Source: Rhodophyticola sp017644125 | Lineage (GTDB): Bacteria > Pseudomonadota > Alphaproteobacteria > Rhodobacterales > Rhodobacteraceae | DNA length: 64,000 nucleotides | Strand: one strand, 5' to 3' | Assembly (NCBI RefSeq): GCF_042140125.1 | Contig: NZ_CP159473.1 | In this document: positions 1 through 7,182 of the stretch, in pieces | How the letters are laid out: each line of letters begins with the position of its first letter | Position numbering within the stretch: position 1 is the first letter of the stretch | Made by a program: the position numbers and the translations under genes | Notes under the pieces: generated by a model | Told to the model about the DNA's origin: nothing | Databases searched by the model: none | The model's input: only the letters and a program-made list of their open reading frames with translations

Positions 1-1005
1 CCCCGCGTCTTCTCCGGCATCCAGCCTTCGGGCGGTCTGACGCTTGGCAACTACCTGGGCGCGATCAAACGCTTCGTCGAGATGCAGGATGCCGGCACGC
101 ACGAAACCGTCTACTGCATGGTGGACCTGCACGCGATCACCGCGACCTTGCTGGACCCCGACACCCTGCGCCAGAACACGCGCGAGCTCTGCGCGGGCTT
201 TCTGGCAAGTGGGATCGACCCGGAAAAATCCATCCTGATCAACCAGAGCCAGGTGCCCGAACACGCCCAACTGGCCTGGATTTTCAACTGCATCGCACGG
301 ATGGGCTGGATGGGGCGGATGACCCAGTGGAAGGACAAGGCCGGCAAGAACGCCGAGGCGGCCTCGCTCGGGCTTTTGGCCTATCCCGCGCTGATGGCCG
401 CCGATATCATGATCTACCACGCCACCCATGTGCCCGTGGGCGAAGATCAGAAACAGCATCTGGAACTGACCCGCGACATCGCGGCGAAGTTCAACCACGA
501 TTACGGGGTGGAGTTCTTTCCCATCGTCGAGCCGGTGATCGAAGGCGTGGCCACGCGGGTGATGAACCTACAGGACGGCACGAAAAAGATGTCGAAATCC
601 GACCCATCGGACAAATCGCGGATCAACATGACCGACGATGCCGACACCATCGCGCGGAAGATCCGCAAGGCAAAGACCGATCCGGACCCGCTGCCCGGCG
701 ATGTCCGTGGTCTGGAGGGGCGCCCGGACGCGCGCAACCTGGTGAATATCTATGCCGCGCTGTCCGAGATTGAGCCGCAGGCGGTGCTGGATCAGCATGC
801 GGGTGCCCTGTTCGGCCATTTCAAGGCGGCGCTGGCCGATGTGGCGGTGGCGAAGCTCTCGCCCATTTCCGAAGAAATGGCCCGGCTGATGGACGACCCC
901 GCCGAGATCGACCGGATTCTCGGCCGTGGAGCGGAACGGGCCCGGGAGATCACGGTGCCGATCCTTGAGCAGACCTACGATATCATCGGGATGATCCGCA
1001 GCTAG
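1..1005 (+). CDS. trpS: Tryptophan--tRNA ligase (5' end cut by window edge)
   Basis: Class I aminoacyl-tRNA synthetase that charges tRNA-Trp in the cytoplasm. The reading frame is open from base 1, so the start codon lies just outside the window. The first residues seen, PSGGLTLGNYLG, are the HIGH-equivalent (TLGN) region that sits about 20 residues from the N-terminus in this family, so only a few residues are missing. The second signature, KKMSKSDPS, is encoded around 585-610. The Rossmann catalytic core and C-terminal tRNA-binding helices are complete, ending in TAG at 1003. An ATPase gene follows after 25 bases on the same strand, so co-transcription is likely. Confidence 0.97.
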   Translation, partial: PRVFSGIQPSGGLTLGNYLGAIKRFVEMQDAGTHETVYCMVDLHAITATLLDPDTLRQNTRELCAGFLASGIDPEKSILINQSQVPEHAQLAWIFNCIARMGWMGRMTQWKDKAGKNAEAASLGLLAYPALMAADIMIYHATHVPVGEDQKQHLELTRDIAAKFNHDYGVEFFPIVEPVIEGVATRVMNLQDGTKKMSKSDPSDKSRINMTDDADTIARKIRKAKTDPDPLPGDVRGLEGRPDARNLVNIYAALSEIEPQAVLDQHAGALFGHFKAALADVAVAKLSPISEEMARLMDDPAEIDRILGRGAERAREITVPILEQTYDIIGMIRS

Positions 1006-1030
1006 ATCCGCCTGAACGCAAGGGGGAAGC

Positions 1031-1594
1031 ATGGCGATCCATGTCATCACCGGTGTATCGGGCGGCGGCAAATCCACCTTGCTGGCGGCGCTGGCCGCGC
1101 GCGGGTATCGCACGGAGCCCGAAATCGGCCGCAGGATCGTGCAGGATCAGGTCGCCGCGGGCGGGCGGGCCCTGCCATGGCAGGATAGCGTCGCCTTCCG
1201 CGATCTGCTGTTTTCCCTGTCGGTGGAGGCCTATCAGGCGCACTCCGCAGCCAGGCCCCCCGTGTTCTTCGACCGCAGCTTTGTCGAGGCGTTGGGGTAC
1301 AGCCGGGTCATCGGCGCACCGATCCCGGACCGGATGGCGCAGACAGCCCGCGACCTTCGCTTCGCCGCGCCGGTGTTCCTCTGCCCGCCATGGCCGGAGA
1401 TCTACCGCGCCGACGCGGAGCGGCAGCATGATTTCGCCTTCGCCGAACGGGAGTTTCACGAAACTCGCCGCGCCTATGCGGAGCTTGGCTACAAGCTTGT
1501 GGACGTCCCGAAACACCCGGTGGAGGACCGGGTGGACTTCGTTCTGCGGCATATCGGGGCAGGTGCAGGGCGCGGAGGTGCTGGCCGGGTTTGA
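1031..1594 (+). CDS. AAA-type ATP-binding protein (AAA_28 family)
   Basis: A 187-residue P-loop protein. The Walker A motif GVSGGGKST lies at residues 8-16, immediately after the first beta strand. The remainder (RRIVQDQVAAGG, VFFDRSFVEALGY) fits the AAA_28 predicted-ATPase family, in which an aspartate/arginine pair follows the third strand. Members often resemble nucleotide kinases, but no substrate is established. An A/G-rich ribosome-binding stretch (AAGGGGGAAGC) precedes the ATG. It follows trpS by 25 bases. Function beyond NTP binding is unknown. Confidence 0.85.
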   Translation: MAIHVITGVSGGGKSTLLAALAARGYRTEPEIGRRIVQDQVAAGGRALPWQDSVAFRDLLFSLSVEAYQAHSAARPPVFFDRSFVEALGYSRVIGAPIPDRMAQTARDLRFAAPVFLCPPWPEIYRADAERQHDFAFAEREFHETRRAYAELGYKLVDVPKHPVEDRVDFVLRHIGAGAGRGGAGRV

Positions 1595-1713
1595 CCCAAA
1601 CGCATCCCCACCCGCCAGCGCGCATCTGCGCGGACATGCACGAAAGCCCTGCGGGGATGACGGTTTTTCTGTCCGCGTTCCGGCGGTATGCCGTTCAGCA
1701 AAGGAGAGCTGAC

Positions 1714-2214
1714 ATGTCTGAGATCACGCACGGAGCCTACGCCGCACCCAAGGGGACATGCATCGGACATGTGCATCTGAAAGTCGCCGATCTGGACCGC
1801 GCAATCGCGTTTTATGCGGATGTGCTGGGGTTCGAGGTGCAGCAGCGCCATGGCGACCAGGCCGCGTTTCTGTCGGCGGACGGCTATCACCACCATATCG
1901 GGCTGAACACATGGAGCAGCCGGGGCGGCACACCCGCGCCCCGCGGGCATACGGGCCTGTTTCACACGGCCTTCCTTTACCCCGACCGTGCGGCGCTTGC
2001 CGGGGCGGTGGCCCGGGTCATCGCCGCCGGCATTCCGATCGAAGGCGCCTCCGATCATGGTGTCAGCGAGGCGGTCTACCTATCCGATCCCGATGGCAAC
2101 GGCGTCGAACTCTACCGGGACCGCGCGCCCGAAGACTGGCCGCGCGCCGCGGATGGCAGCCTGTCGATGATAACCGATCCGCTGGATTTGCAGGCGCTTC
2201 TGGCCGAAGACTGA
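1714..2214 (+). CDS. VOC-family protein (catechol 2,3-dioxygenase / glyoxalase fold)
   Basis: A 166-residue vicinal-oxygen-chelate protein. The first betaalphabeta module contains GHVHLKVADLDRAIAFYADVLG and the second contains HTAFLYPDRAALAGAV, then the metal-site motif DPDGNGVELYRD. Histidine near residue 18 and glutamate near residue 137 are the expected metal ligands. The start at 1714 is chosen because AAGGAGAG lies six bases upstream; the same frame runs open further upstream without a convincing start. Similar to CatE-type ring-cleaving enzymes, but the substrate cannot be told from sequence. Confidence 0.85.
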   Translation: MSEITHGAYAAPKGTCIGHVHLKVADLDRAIAFYADVLGFEVQQRHGDQAAFLSADGYHHHIGLNTWSSRGGTPAPRGHTGLFHTAFLYPDRAALAGAVARVIAAGIPIEGASDHGVSEAVYLSDPDGNGVELYRDRAPEDWPRAADGSLSMITDPLDLQALLAED

Positions 2215-2339
2215 CACTCACCGGTCCTTCTCTGTTCGCAGTTGCACAAAACTTTCACAATCCCGGGCTGGACTTTCCCGGGCGCACACTTATATCTCCA
2301 ACTCCGAACCGCGACTTCAAACCTTGGGGGAGCATTCTC

Positions 2340-2480
2340 ATGACATATCTGACCAAGACCAAACCGATCCAAACGGCGGCCGAAACACCGCTGAAACCGG
2401 TGGCCAGACCCCGGCCCGACGCCCCGAAACCCGGCGCGATGGATTATCAGCTCGGGTTTACGTCTGGACCTCTGACCTAA
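2340..2480 (+). CDS. Small hypothetical protein (46 residues)
   Basis: A short frame starting at ATG 2340 and preceded by a good ribosome-binding stretch (TTGGGGGAG) at the normal distance. The product is basic and proline-rich (VARPRPDAPKPGA) and ends in GFTSGPLT, with no membrane segment. It sits in a 308-base gap between the VOC gene and the aminotransferase gene. A plausible promoter precedes it (TGGACT at 2269, TATATC at 2291, 16-base spacer). No family is recognised. It could be a true small gene or a chance frame in a leader, so confidence is moderate. Confidence 0.5.
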   Translation: MTYLTKTKPIQTAAETPLKPVARPRPDAPKPGAMDYQLGFTSGPLT

Positions 2481-2522
2481 AGTCACTCATGCTCCCCCCG
2501 TCACTTGCGGGGGGAGGATCAG

Positions 2523-3389
2523 ATGGCGACCGGCAGCAACATCAAAACCTATTTCGATGGCGCATGGCATGATGGCGATGTTCCGATCATGCGGGCCGCC
2601 GATCATGGCGCATGGCTGGGCACCACCGTTTTCGATGGCGCGCGTCACGTGGACGGTCTGGCGCCGGATCTTATGGCCCATTGCGAGCGGGTGAACCGCT
2701 CCGCCGCGGCGCTGATGCTGACGCCGACCCATACGGCACAAGAAATTTTCGACATCACCTGGGAGGGGCTGAAACGCTACCCGAAGGGCACGCCCGTTTA
2801 CATACGCCCGATGTACTGGGGTCTGGATGGCGGCCATATGGGGATTGTTCCCAAGGAGAACGCGACCGGCTTCGCGATCTGTCTGGAAGAGATCCCGATG
2901 GCGGCGCCCGAAGCCGCCTCGCGGCTGACCACCACACAGTTCCACCGCCCCGTGCTGGCCGACAACGTGACCAATGCCAAGGCGGGCTGTCTCTATCCGA
3001 ACAACGCGCGGATGCTGGCCGAGGCCGCGTCCAGGGGGTATGACAATGCGCTGGTCGCCGACGCGCTTGGCAATGTGGCCGAAACCGCCACCGCCAATAT
3101 CTTCATGGTTCAGGACGGCGTGGTGTTCACCCCGATCGCCAACGGGACATTCCTGTCGGGCATCACGCGGGCCCGCCATATCCGGAACCTCCGCGCAGAC
3201 GGCTACGACGTCCGGGAGGAAGTGCTGGGTTTCGACCGCTTCCGCGCGGCGGACGAAGTGTTCATGTCGGGCAATCTCAACAAGGTCACGCCGGTAACCG
3301 AATTCGACGGCACCCACTACCAGATCGGCCCGGTGACTCGGAAAACAAGGGAGCTTTACTGGGACTGGGCGCAATCCGCCGATGCCTGA
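2523..3389 (+). CDS. Class IV (branched-chain) amino acid aminotransferase
   Basis: A 288-residue PLP enzyme of the IlvE/D-amino-acid-transaminase fold, expected to exchange amino groups between branched-chain 2-oxo acids and glutamate. The PLP lysine is Lys153 in VTNAKAGCLYPNN. The family patterns ETATANIFMV and SGITRARHI, which bind the cofactor phosphate, follow. ATG 2523 is chosen because GGGGGAGGATCAG lies directly upstream. It is shorter in the N-terminal arm than the enterobacterial IlvE. A second copy elsewhere may be the main biosynthetic enzyme, so the gene symbol is withheld. Confidence 0.88.
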   Translation: MATGSNIKTYFDGAWHDGDVPIMRAADHGAWLGTTVFDGARHVDGLAPDLMAHCERVNRSAAALMLTPTHTAQEIFDITWEGLKRYPKGTPVYIRPMYWGLDGGHMGIVPKENATGFAICLEEIPMAAPEAASRLTTTQFHRPVLADNVTNAKAGCLYPNNARMLAEAASRGYDNALVADALGNVAETATANIFMVQDGVVFTPIANGTFLSGITRARHIRNLRADGYDVREEVLGFDRFRAADEVFMSGNLNKVTPVTEFDGTHYQIGPVTRKTRELYWDWAQSADA

Positions 3390-3525
3390 GTTTCGACGGC
3401 CGCTTGTCCGGATGCGCGCAAGCGGGCATTGGCCGGACCGGCCCCAAGGCGGCCGGAGCCTTGCGCTAAATCCGTTGCATGGACCCGCCCGACAGGTCAT
3501 TCTCCGCCACCGGAGGGCCTGAACC

Positions 3526-3981
3526 ATGCGCAAATTCCTGGTCGTGCTGGACGATACCCGCGAATGCCTGAACGCGATGCGGTTTGCCGCCATGCGCGCG
3601 GCCCATACGGGCGGTGGCGTCGAAATCCTGTCAGTGATTCCGCCCGATGAATTCAATCACTGGATCGGTGTCGGCGAGATGATGCGCGCCGAGGCCCGCG
3701 AACGGATCGAGGCGCATTTCAACGTCTTCGCCAAATGGATGCGCGATCGTCAGGGCATCGACCCCGAACTGGTGATCCGCGAGGGCGAACCAGTGGACGA
3801 GATCCTGGCGCAGGTGCGCGAAGACCCGGAAATCGGCGTTCTGGTTCTGGGGGCGGGCACGGGCAAGGGCGGCCCCGGGCCTTTGGTGACCGCGCTGACC
3901 AAAAGTGCCGGCACCCTGCCGGTTCCGATGACGATCGTGCCGGGCGAGATGTCGAAAGAGCAGCTTGAGCAGATCACCTGA
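3526..3981 (+). CDS. Universal stress protein, UspA family
   Basis: A 151-residue single-domain Usp protein. It opens with the typical strand KFLVVLDDTRECLNAMRFA and has the long helix that carries EARERIEAHFNVFAKWM. The C-terminal nucleotide loop reads LVLGAGTGKGGPGPLVTALTK, which departs from the usual G-x2-G-x9-G-S/T but keeps several glycines and may still bind ATP. A C-terminal tail EMSKEQLEQIT extends the fold. It is monocistronic or weakly coupled, with 136 bases upstream and 103 downstream. Cytoplasmic stress role inferred from family only. Confidence 0.85.
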   Translation: MRKFLVVLDDTRECLNAMRFAAMRAAHTGGGVEILSVIPPDEFNHWIGVGEMMRAEARERIEAHFNVFAKWMRDRQGIDPELVIREGEPVDEILAQVREDPEIGVLVLGAGTGKGGPGPLVTALTKSAGTLPVPMTIVPGEMSKEQLEQIT

Positions 3982-4009
3982 TATGACGGCACCGGACGCC
4001 TCCTGCCAG

Positions 4010-4026
4010 TTTAGAACCGTTCCAAA
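4010..4026. promoter_or_regulatory. Irr-type iron-responsive box upstream of the NfuA-like gene
   Basis: The 17-base sequence TTTAGAACCGTTCCAAA is a palindrome with one mismatched pair around a central C. It agrees with the iron control element TTTAGAA-N3-TTCTAAA bound by Irr in alphaproteobacteria, one base away. It sits three bases upstream of the -35 element of the Fe-S carrier gene, a position suited to blocking or modulating RNA polymerase. Binding by Irr is an inference from motif and target. Confidence 0.65.
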
Positions 4027-4028
4027 AC

Positions 4029-4057
4029 TTGACTTCCCGGACCATCGGGCGCATATC
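4029..4057 (+). promoter_or_regulatory. Sigma-70 type promoter of the NfuA-like gene
   Basis: TTGACT (4029-4034) and CATATC (4052-4057) are separated by exactly 17 bases, close to the consensus housekeeping promoter. The predicted start of transcription is near 4064, giving a leader of about 20 bases before the ATG at 4085. The iron box lies immediately upstream. Confidence 0.7.
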
Positions 4058-4084
4058 TGAGCAAACCGCTAAGGATATGCCGCC

Positions 4085-4648
4085 ATGTTCATCCAGACCG
4101 AATCGACCCCGAACCCCGCAACCCTGAAATTCCTGCCGGGCCAGACCGTGCTGGGTGTGGGCACCGCCGATTTCCCCTCCGCCGACACGGCCGGAAAATC
4201 TCCGCTGGCAAGCCGTATCTTCGCCGTCGACGGTGTGACCGGCGTATTCTTCGGCACCGATTTCGTGACGGTGACCAAGGCCGAGGCTGTGGAATGGGAC
4301 CATGTGAAGCCCGCCATTCTCGGCGCGATCATGGAACATTTCCAGTCTGGCCAGCCGGTGATGGAAGGCGAAGGCGGCGGCACCGGCGGCCATGCCGAAC
4401 ATGATGGCGAGGACGCCGAGATCGTGGGGCAGATCAAGGAATTGCTCGACACGCGCGTGCGCCCGGCCGTGGCACAGGATGGCGGCGATATAACGTTCCA
4501 CGGGTTTGACCGGGGCGTCGTCTATCTGCATATGCAGGGCGCCTGCGCCGGCTGCCCGTCATCGACGCTGACCCTGAAAATGGGCATCGAAAACCTGCTG
4601 CGTCATTACATCCCCGAAGTGCTTGAGGTTCGCCCTGTCGCAGTCTGA
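4085..4648 (+). CDS. NfuA/NifU-type Fe-S cluster carrier protein
   Basis: A 187-residue protein with the N-terminal Nfu_N domain (MFIQTESTPNPATLKFLPG, residues 1-90) and a C-terminal NifU-like domain (about 115-187). The cluster-binding CAGC motif places cysteines at residues 154 and 157. The protein assembles or transfers 4Fe-4S clusters to target enzymes in the cytoplasm. The two domains are joined by a Gly/His/Glu-rich linker. An Irr-type box and a strong promoter lie just upstream, consistent with iron-dependent control of Fe-S assembly genes. Often annotated NifU family protein. Confidence 0.92.
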   Translation: MFIQTESTPNPATLKFLPGQTVLGVGTADFPSADTAGKSPLASRIFAVDGVTGVFFGTDFVTVTKAEAVEWDHVKPAILGAIMEHFQSGQPVMEGEGGGTGGHAEHDGEDAEIVGQIKELLDTRVRPAVAQDGGDITFHGFDRGVVYLHMQGACAGCPSSTLTLKMGIENLLRHYIPEVLEVRPVAV

Positions 4649-4780
4649 CGCCGGGATGAGAACCGGGCGCTGCCGTTACGGCGCTACGCACATCATCACG
4701 GTCTCACCCCTGCCTGAGACGGCGTCCTCTCGCCGGTCCGGCGATTGCCGGCGCGTCATCGCGGCGCCGGTTCTCGAACC

Positions 4781-5455
4781 ATGATCCTCGCCTTCGATAC
4801 GTCCGGCCCCCACTGCGCCGCCGCGTTGGTCCGGGGCGACCGGGTGCTCGCCCATCGTCACGAGCCGATGAAAAAGGGGCAGGCGGAAGCCCTGATGCCG
4901 CTCATTGCGGATATGATGGAAACCGAGGGGCTGACCCCGGCGGATCTGGCCGCCATCGGCGTCGGCACCGGTCCGGGCAATTTCACTGGTTTGCGCATCG
5001 CGGTATCCGCCGCGCGCGGCATGGCGCTGGCCCTTGGCGTGCCCGCCATCGGCGTCACCGGCTTTGAGATCATGCGAGGCGCACACTGCCCGCAAGCGGC
5101 CACGCCGCAACTCGTCAGCCTGCCCGGTCCGCGCGGCACGGCCTATGTGCAGCCCTTCAGGGGCGGCGCGGCGGTTGGCCCACCGCGCCAGATCGACCCG
5201 GCCGATCCGCCCGCCGATCTCGAACTGCCGGAGGGTGGCGAGGTGCTGGGCCATGAGGCCGCAGCCATCGCCTATGGGCTCGCATCCGACGCACATCCGC
5301 GCCCGGCCGTTCTTCTGGACTATGCCCTCCCGCTGGCCCGCAGCGCGATGGCGAAATTCGCAACCGGCCAGAGCTTTCAGCGCCCCGCCCCGCTATATGT
5401 CCGGGCGGCGGACGCGGCCCCCTCCCGGCAGGCAGCCCCGGTCATTCTGGAATGA
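4781..5455 (+). CDS. tsaB: tRNA threonylcarbamoyladenosine biosynthesis protein TsaB
   Basis: A 224-residue member of the ASKHA-fold TsaB family, the partner of TsaD and TsaE in making t6A37 in ANN-decoding tRNAs. Recognisable segments are MILAFDTSGPHCAAALV at the N-terminus and the VGTGPGNFTGLRIAVSAARG signature near residues 65-85. The ATG at 4781 starts directly at the first strand. The stop overlaps the next start (ATGA at 5452), so rimI is translationally coupled, the usual arrangement in alphaproteobacteria. Upstream 4649-4780 holds nothing I can name. Confidence 0.93.
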   Translation: MILAFDTSGPHCAAALVRGDRVLAHRHEPMKKGQAEALMPLIADMMETEGLTPADLAAIGVGTGPGNFTGLRIAVSAARGMALALGVPAIGVTGFEIMRGAHCPQAATPQLVSLPGPRGTAYVQPFRGGAAVGPPRQIDPADPPADLELPEGGEVLGHEAAAIAYGLASDAHPRPAVLLDYALPLARSAMAKFATGQSFQRPAPLYVRAADAAPSRQAAPVILE

Positions 5456-5868
5456 CCCCGGAGCAGCTGGCCCTGATCCATGACCGCGCCTTCACAAGGC
5501 AGCGTGCATGGAGCGCTGCGGAGTTCCGGGAGCTTCTGGCGCAGGCCAGTATCCGGCTGCTGCACCGGGGGCAGGCGTTTCTGCTCCTGCGGCTTCTCCC
5601 GCCGGAGATGGAGATCCTCACCCTCGCCGTCGCACCGGCCGCGCGACGGCAGGGTCTCGCGCTAGCCCTTCTGGACGACACTGAGATGCTGGCCCGCGAT
5701 CAGGGGGTGAACCGCCTGTTTCTGGAGGTGGCCGCATGCAACGCCCCGGCGGTCGGCCTCTATGTCCGGGCAGGGTTTGCGAAAACCGGCCTGCGCCCGG
5801 CCTACTACACCCATAAGGACGGCACCCGCGACGACGCGTTGATCATGGAACGCGTGCTGACCGCCTAA
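5452..5868 (+). CDS. rimI: GNAT acetyltransferase, RimI-like
   Basis: A 138-residue GNAT protein. The acetyl-CoA loop is read as VAPAARRQGLALALLDD (residues 62-78), matching V-A-P-x5-G-x-A, followed by LFLEVAACNAPAVGLYVRAGF, the RimI-like segment. RimI acetylates the N-terminal alanine of ribosomal protein S18. Its overlap with tsaB is the classical tsaB-rimI pairing. The R/Q-R-Q-G site has Gln-Gly rather than Gly-x-Gly at one place, which is tolerated. Assignment to RimI rests on the neighbourhood as much as on the sequence. Confidence 0.85.
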   Translation: MTPEQLALIHDRAFTRQRAWSAAEFRELLAQASIRLLHRGQAFLLLRLLPPEMEILTLAVAPAARRQGLALALLDDTEMLARDQGVNRLFLEVAACNAPAVGLYVRAGFAKTGLRPAYYTHKDGTRDDALIMERVLTA

Positions 5869-6048
5869 TTTGCCGTCAACCCGGGAAAAGCTGACGTTGG
5901 GTCCGCCTGCCGTGCCGCGCCGCACACCAGAATCCGGTTGACCGCCCCGCCCGGCTTTGCCCTTATTCTGCGCAGGGATCACGAGATCTTTGCTTGCGGG
6001 CGCCGGATCGTACCGGCCACTGGCCCGCCACCAACTGGGAGTGTTTAA

Positions 6049-7047
6049 ATGAGCTTGATGAAATCTTTGCTTGGCGCGGCCGCGGCGACGGCGCTGAGCG
6101 TCACGGCGGTTCTGGCCGACGGCCCTGCGCTGGTGTTCGATCTGGGCGGAAAATTCGACCGGTCGTTCAACGAGGCGGCCTTCAACGGCGCGCAGCGGTG
6201 GGCCGAGGAGACCGGCGGCGAATATCGCGAGATCGAGTTGCAGTCGGACGCACAGCGCGAACAGGCGCTCCGCCGTCTGGCCGAAGCGGGCTCCAACCCG
6301 GTGGTGATGGCGGGCTTTGCCTTCGGATCGGTGCTGGACACCATCGCGCCCGACTACCCGGACACCACCTTCGTGATCATCGACAGCGTGGTCGACCAGC
6401 CCAATGTGCAGTCGATCATCTTCCAGGAACATGAAGGCTCGTTCCTTGTCGGCATGCTTGCCGGCATGGCGTCGGAAACCGGCGTCGTGGGCTTTGTCGG
6501 CGGCATGGACATTCCGCTGATCTCGCGCTTCGGCTGCGGCTATGCCCAGGGCGTGGTGGCCGCAAATCCCGACGCGACCGTGATCGCGAACATGACGGGC
6601 ACGACGCCTGCGGCCTGGAACGACCCGGTTCGCGGCGGTGAACTGACCCGCGGCCAGATCGCGCAGGGCGCCGATGTGGTCTATGCCGCCGCCGGCGGCA
6701 CCGGCGTGGGGGTTCTGCAAACCGCGGCGGATGAGGGCATCCTGTCGATCGGTGTGGACAGCAACCAGAACGGCATTCATCCCGGTCAGGTTCTGACCTC
6801 GATGCTGAAGCGCGTGGACGTGGCGGTCTACAACGCCTTCAGCGCCGGCGAAGAGATCGAAACCGGTGTGACGGTTCTGGGCCTGGCGGAAGACGGCGTC
6901 GGCTATGCGCTGGACGAAAACAACGCCGAGCTGATCACGCCGGAGATGCAGGAGGCCGTGGACGCGGCGCGCGAACAGATCATCGCGGGTGAAATCGTCG
7001 TCCACAACTTCTCCGATGACGGCACCTGCCCGGTGGCGATGCAATAA
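6049..7047 (+). CDS. BMP-family ABC transporter substrate-binding protein
   Basis: A 332-residue periplasmic binding protein of the Bmp/Med (PnrA-like) family. A Sec signal peptide (MSLMKSLLGAAAATALSVTAVLA) is followed by FDLGGKFDRSFNEAAFNGAQ, the family's nucleoside-binding N-lobe with Asp/Phe/Asn contacts. Family members bind purine or other nucleosides. It heads an operon with a double-ATPase and two permeases. The hairpin after its stop would favour higher levels of this protein than of the membrane parts. Substrate specificity is inferred from family only. Confidence 0.92.
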   Translation: MSLMKSLLGAAAATALSVTAVLADGPALVFDLGGKFDRSFNEAAFNGAQRWAEETGGEYREIELQSDAQREQALRRLAEAGSNPVVMAGFAFGSVLDTIAPDYPDTTFVIIDSVVDQPNVQSIIFQEHEGSFLVGMLAGMASETGVVGFVGGMDIPLISRFGCGYAQGVVAANPDATVIANMTGTTPAAWNDPVRGGELTRGQIAQGADVVYAAAGGTGVGVLQTAADEGILSIGVDSNQNGIHPGQVLTSMLKRVDVAVYNAFSAGEEIETGVTVLGLAEDGVGYALDENNAELITPEMQEAVDAAREQIIAGEIVVHNFSDDGTCPVAMQ

Positions 7048-7105
7048 TCCGGTTGTGGTGCATCGGCATAGACATATGCCCCTGCGCCGTTCCATAACGT
7101 TGACG

Positions 7106-7138
7106 AAGGGCCGCCCCGGTCTCCGGTGTGCGGCCCTT
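7106..7138 (+). terminator. Intercistronic hairpin between binding-protein and ATPase genes
   Basis: A perfect 9-base-pair stem (AAGGGCCGC at 7106-7114 with GCGGCCCTT at 7130-7138), with a 15-base loop, followed by T-rich sequence (TTTC, then CTTTTTT at 7145-7151). It lies in the 135-base gap between the first two genes of the importer operon. Such elements act as partial terminators or protect the upstream message, giving excess binding protein. Confidence 0.65.
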
Positions 7139-7182
7139 TCCATACCTTTTTTCCAAGCCCGTGCGCACGCAGGACCACGTAA

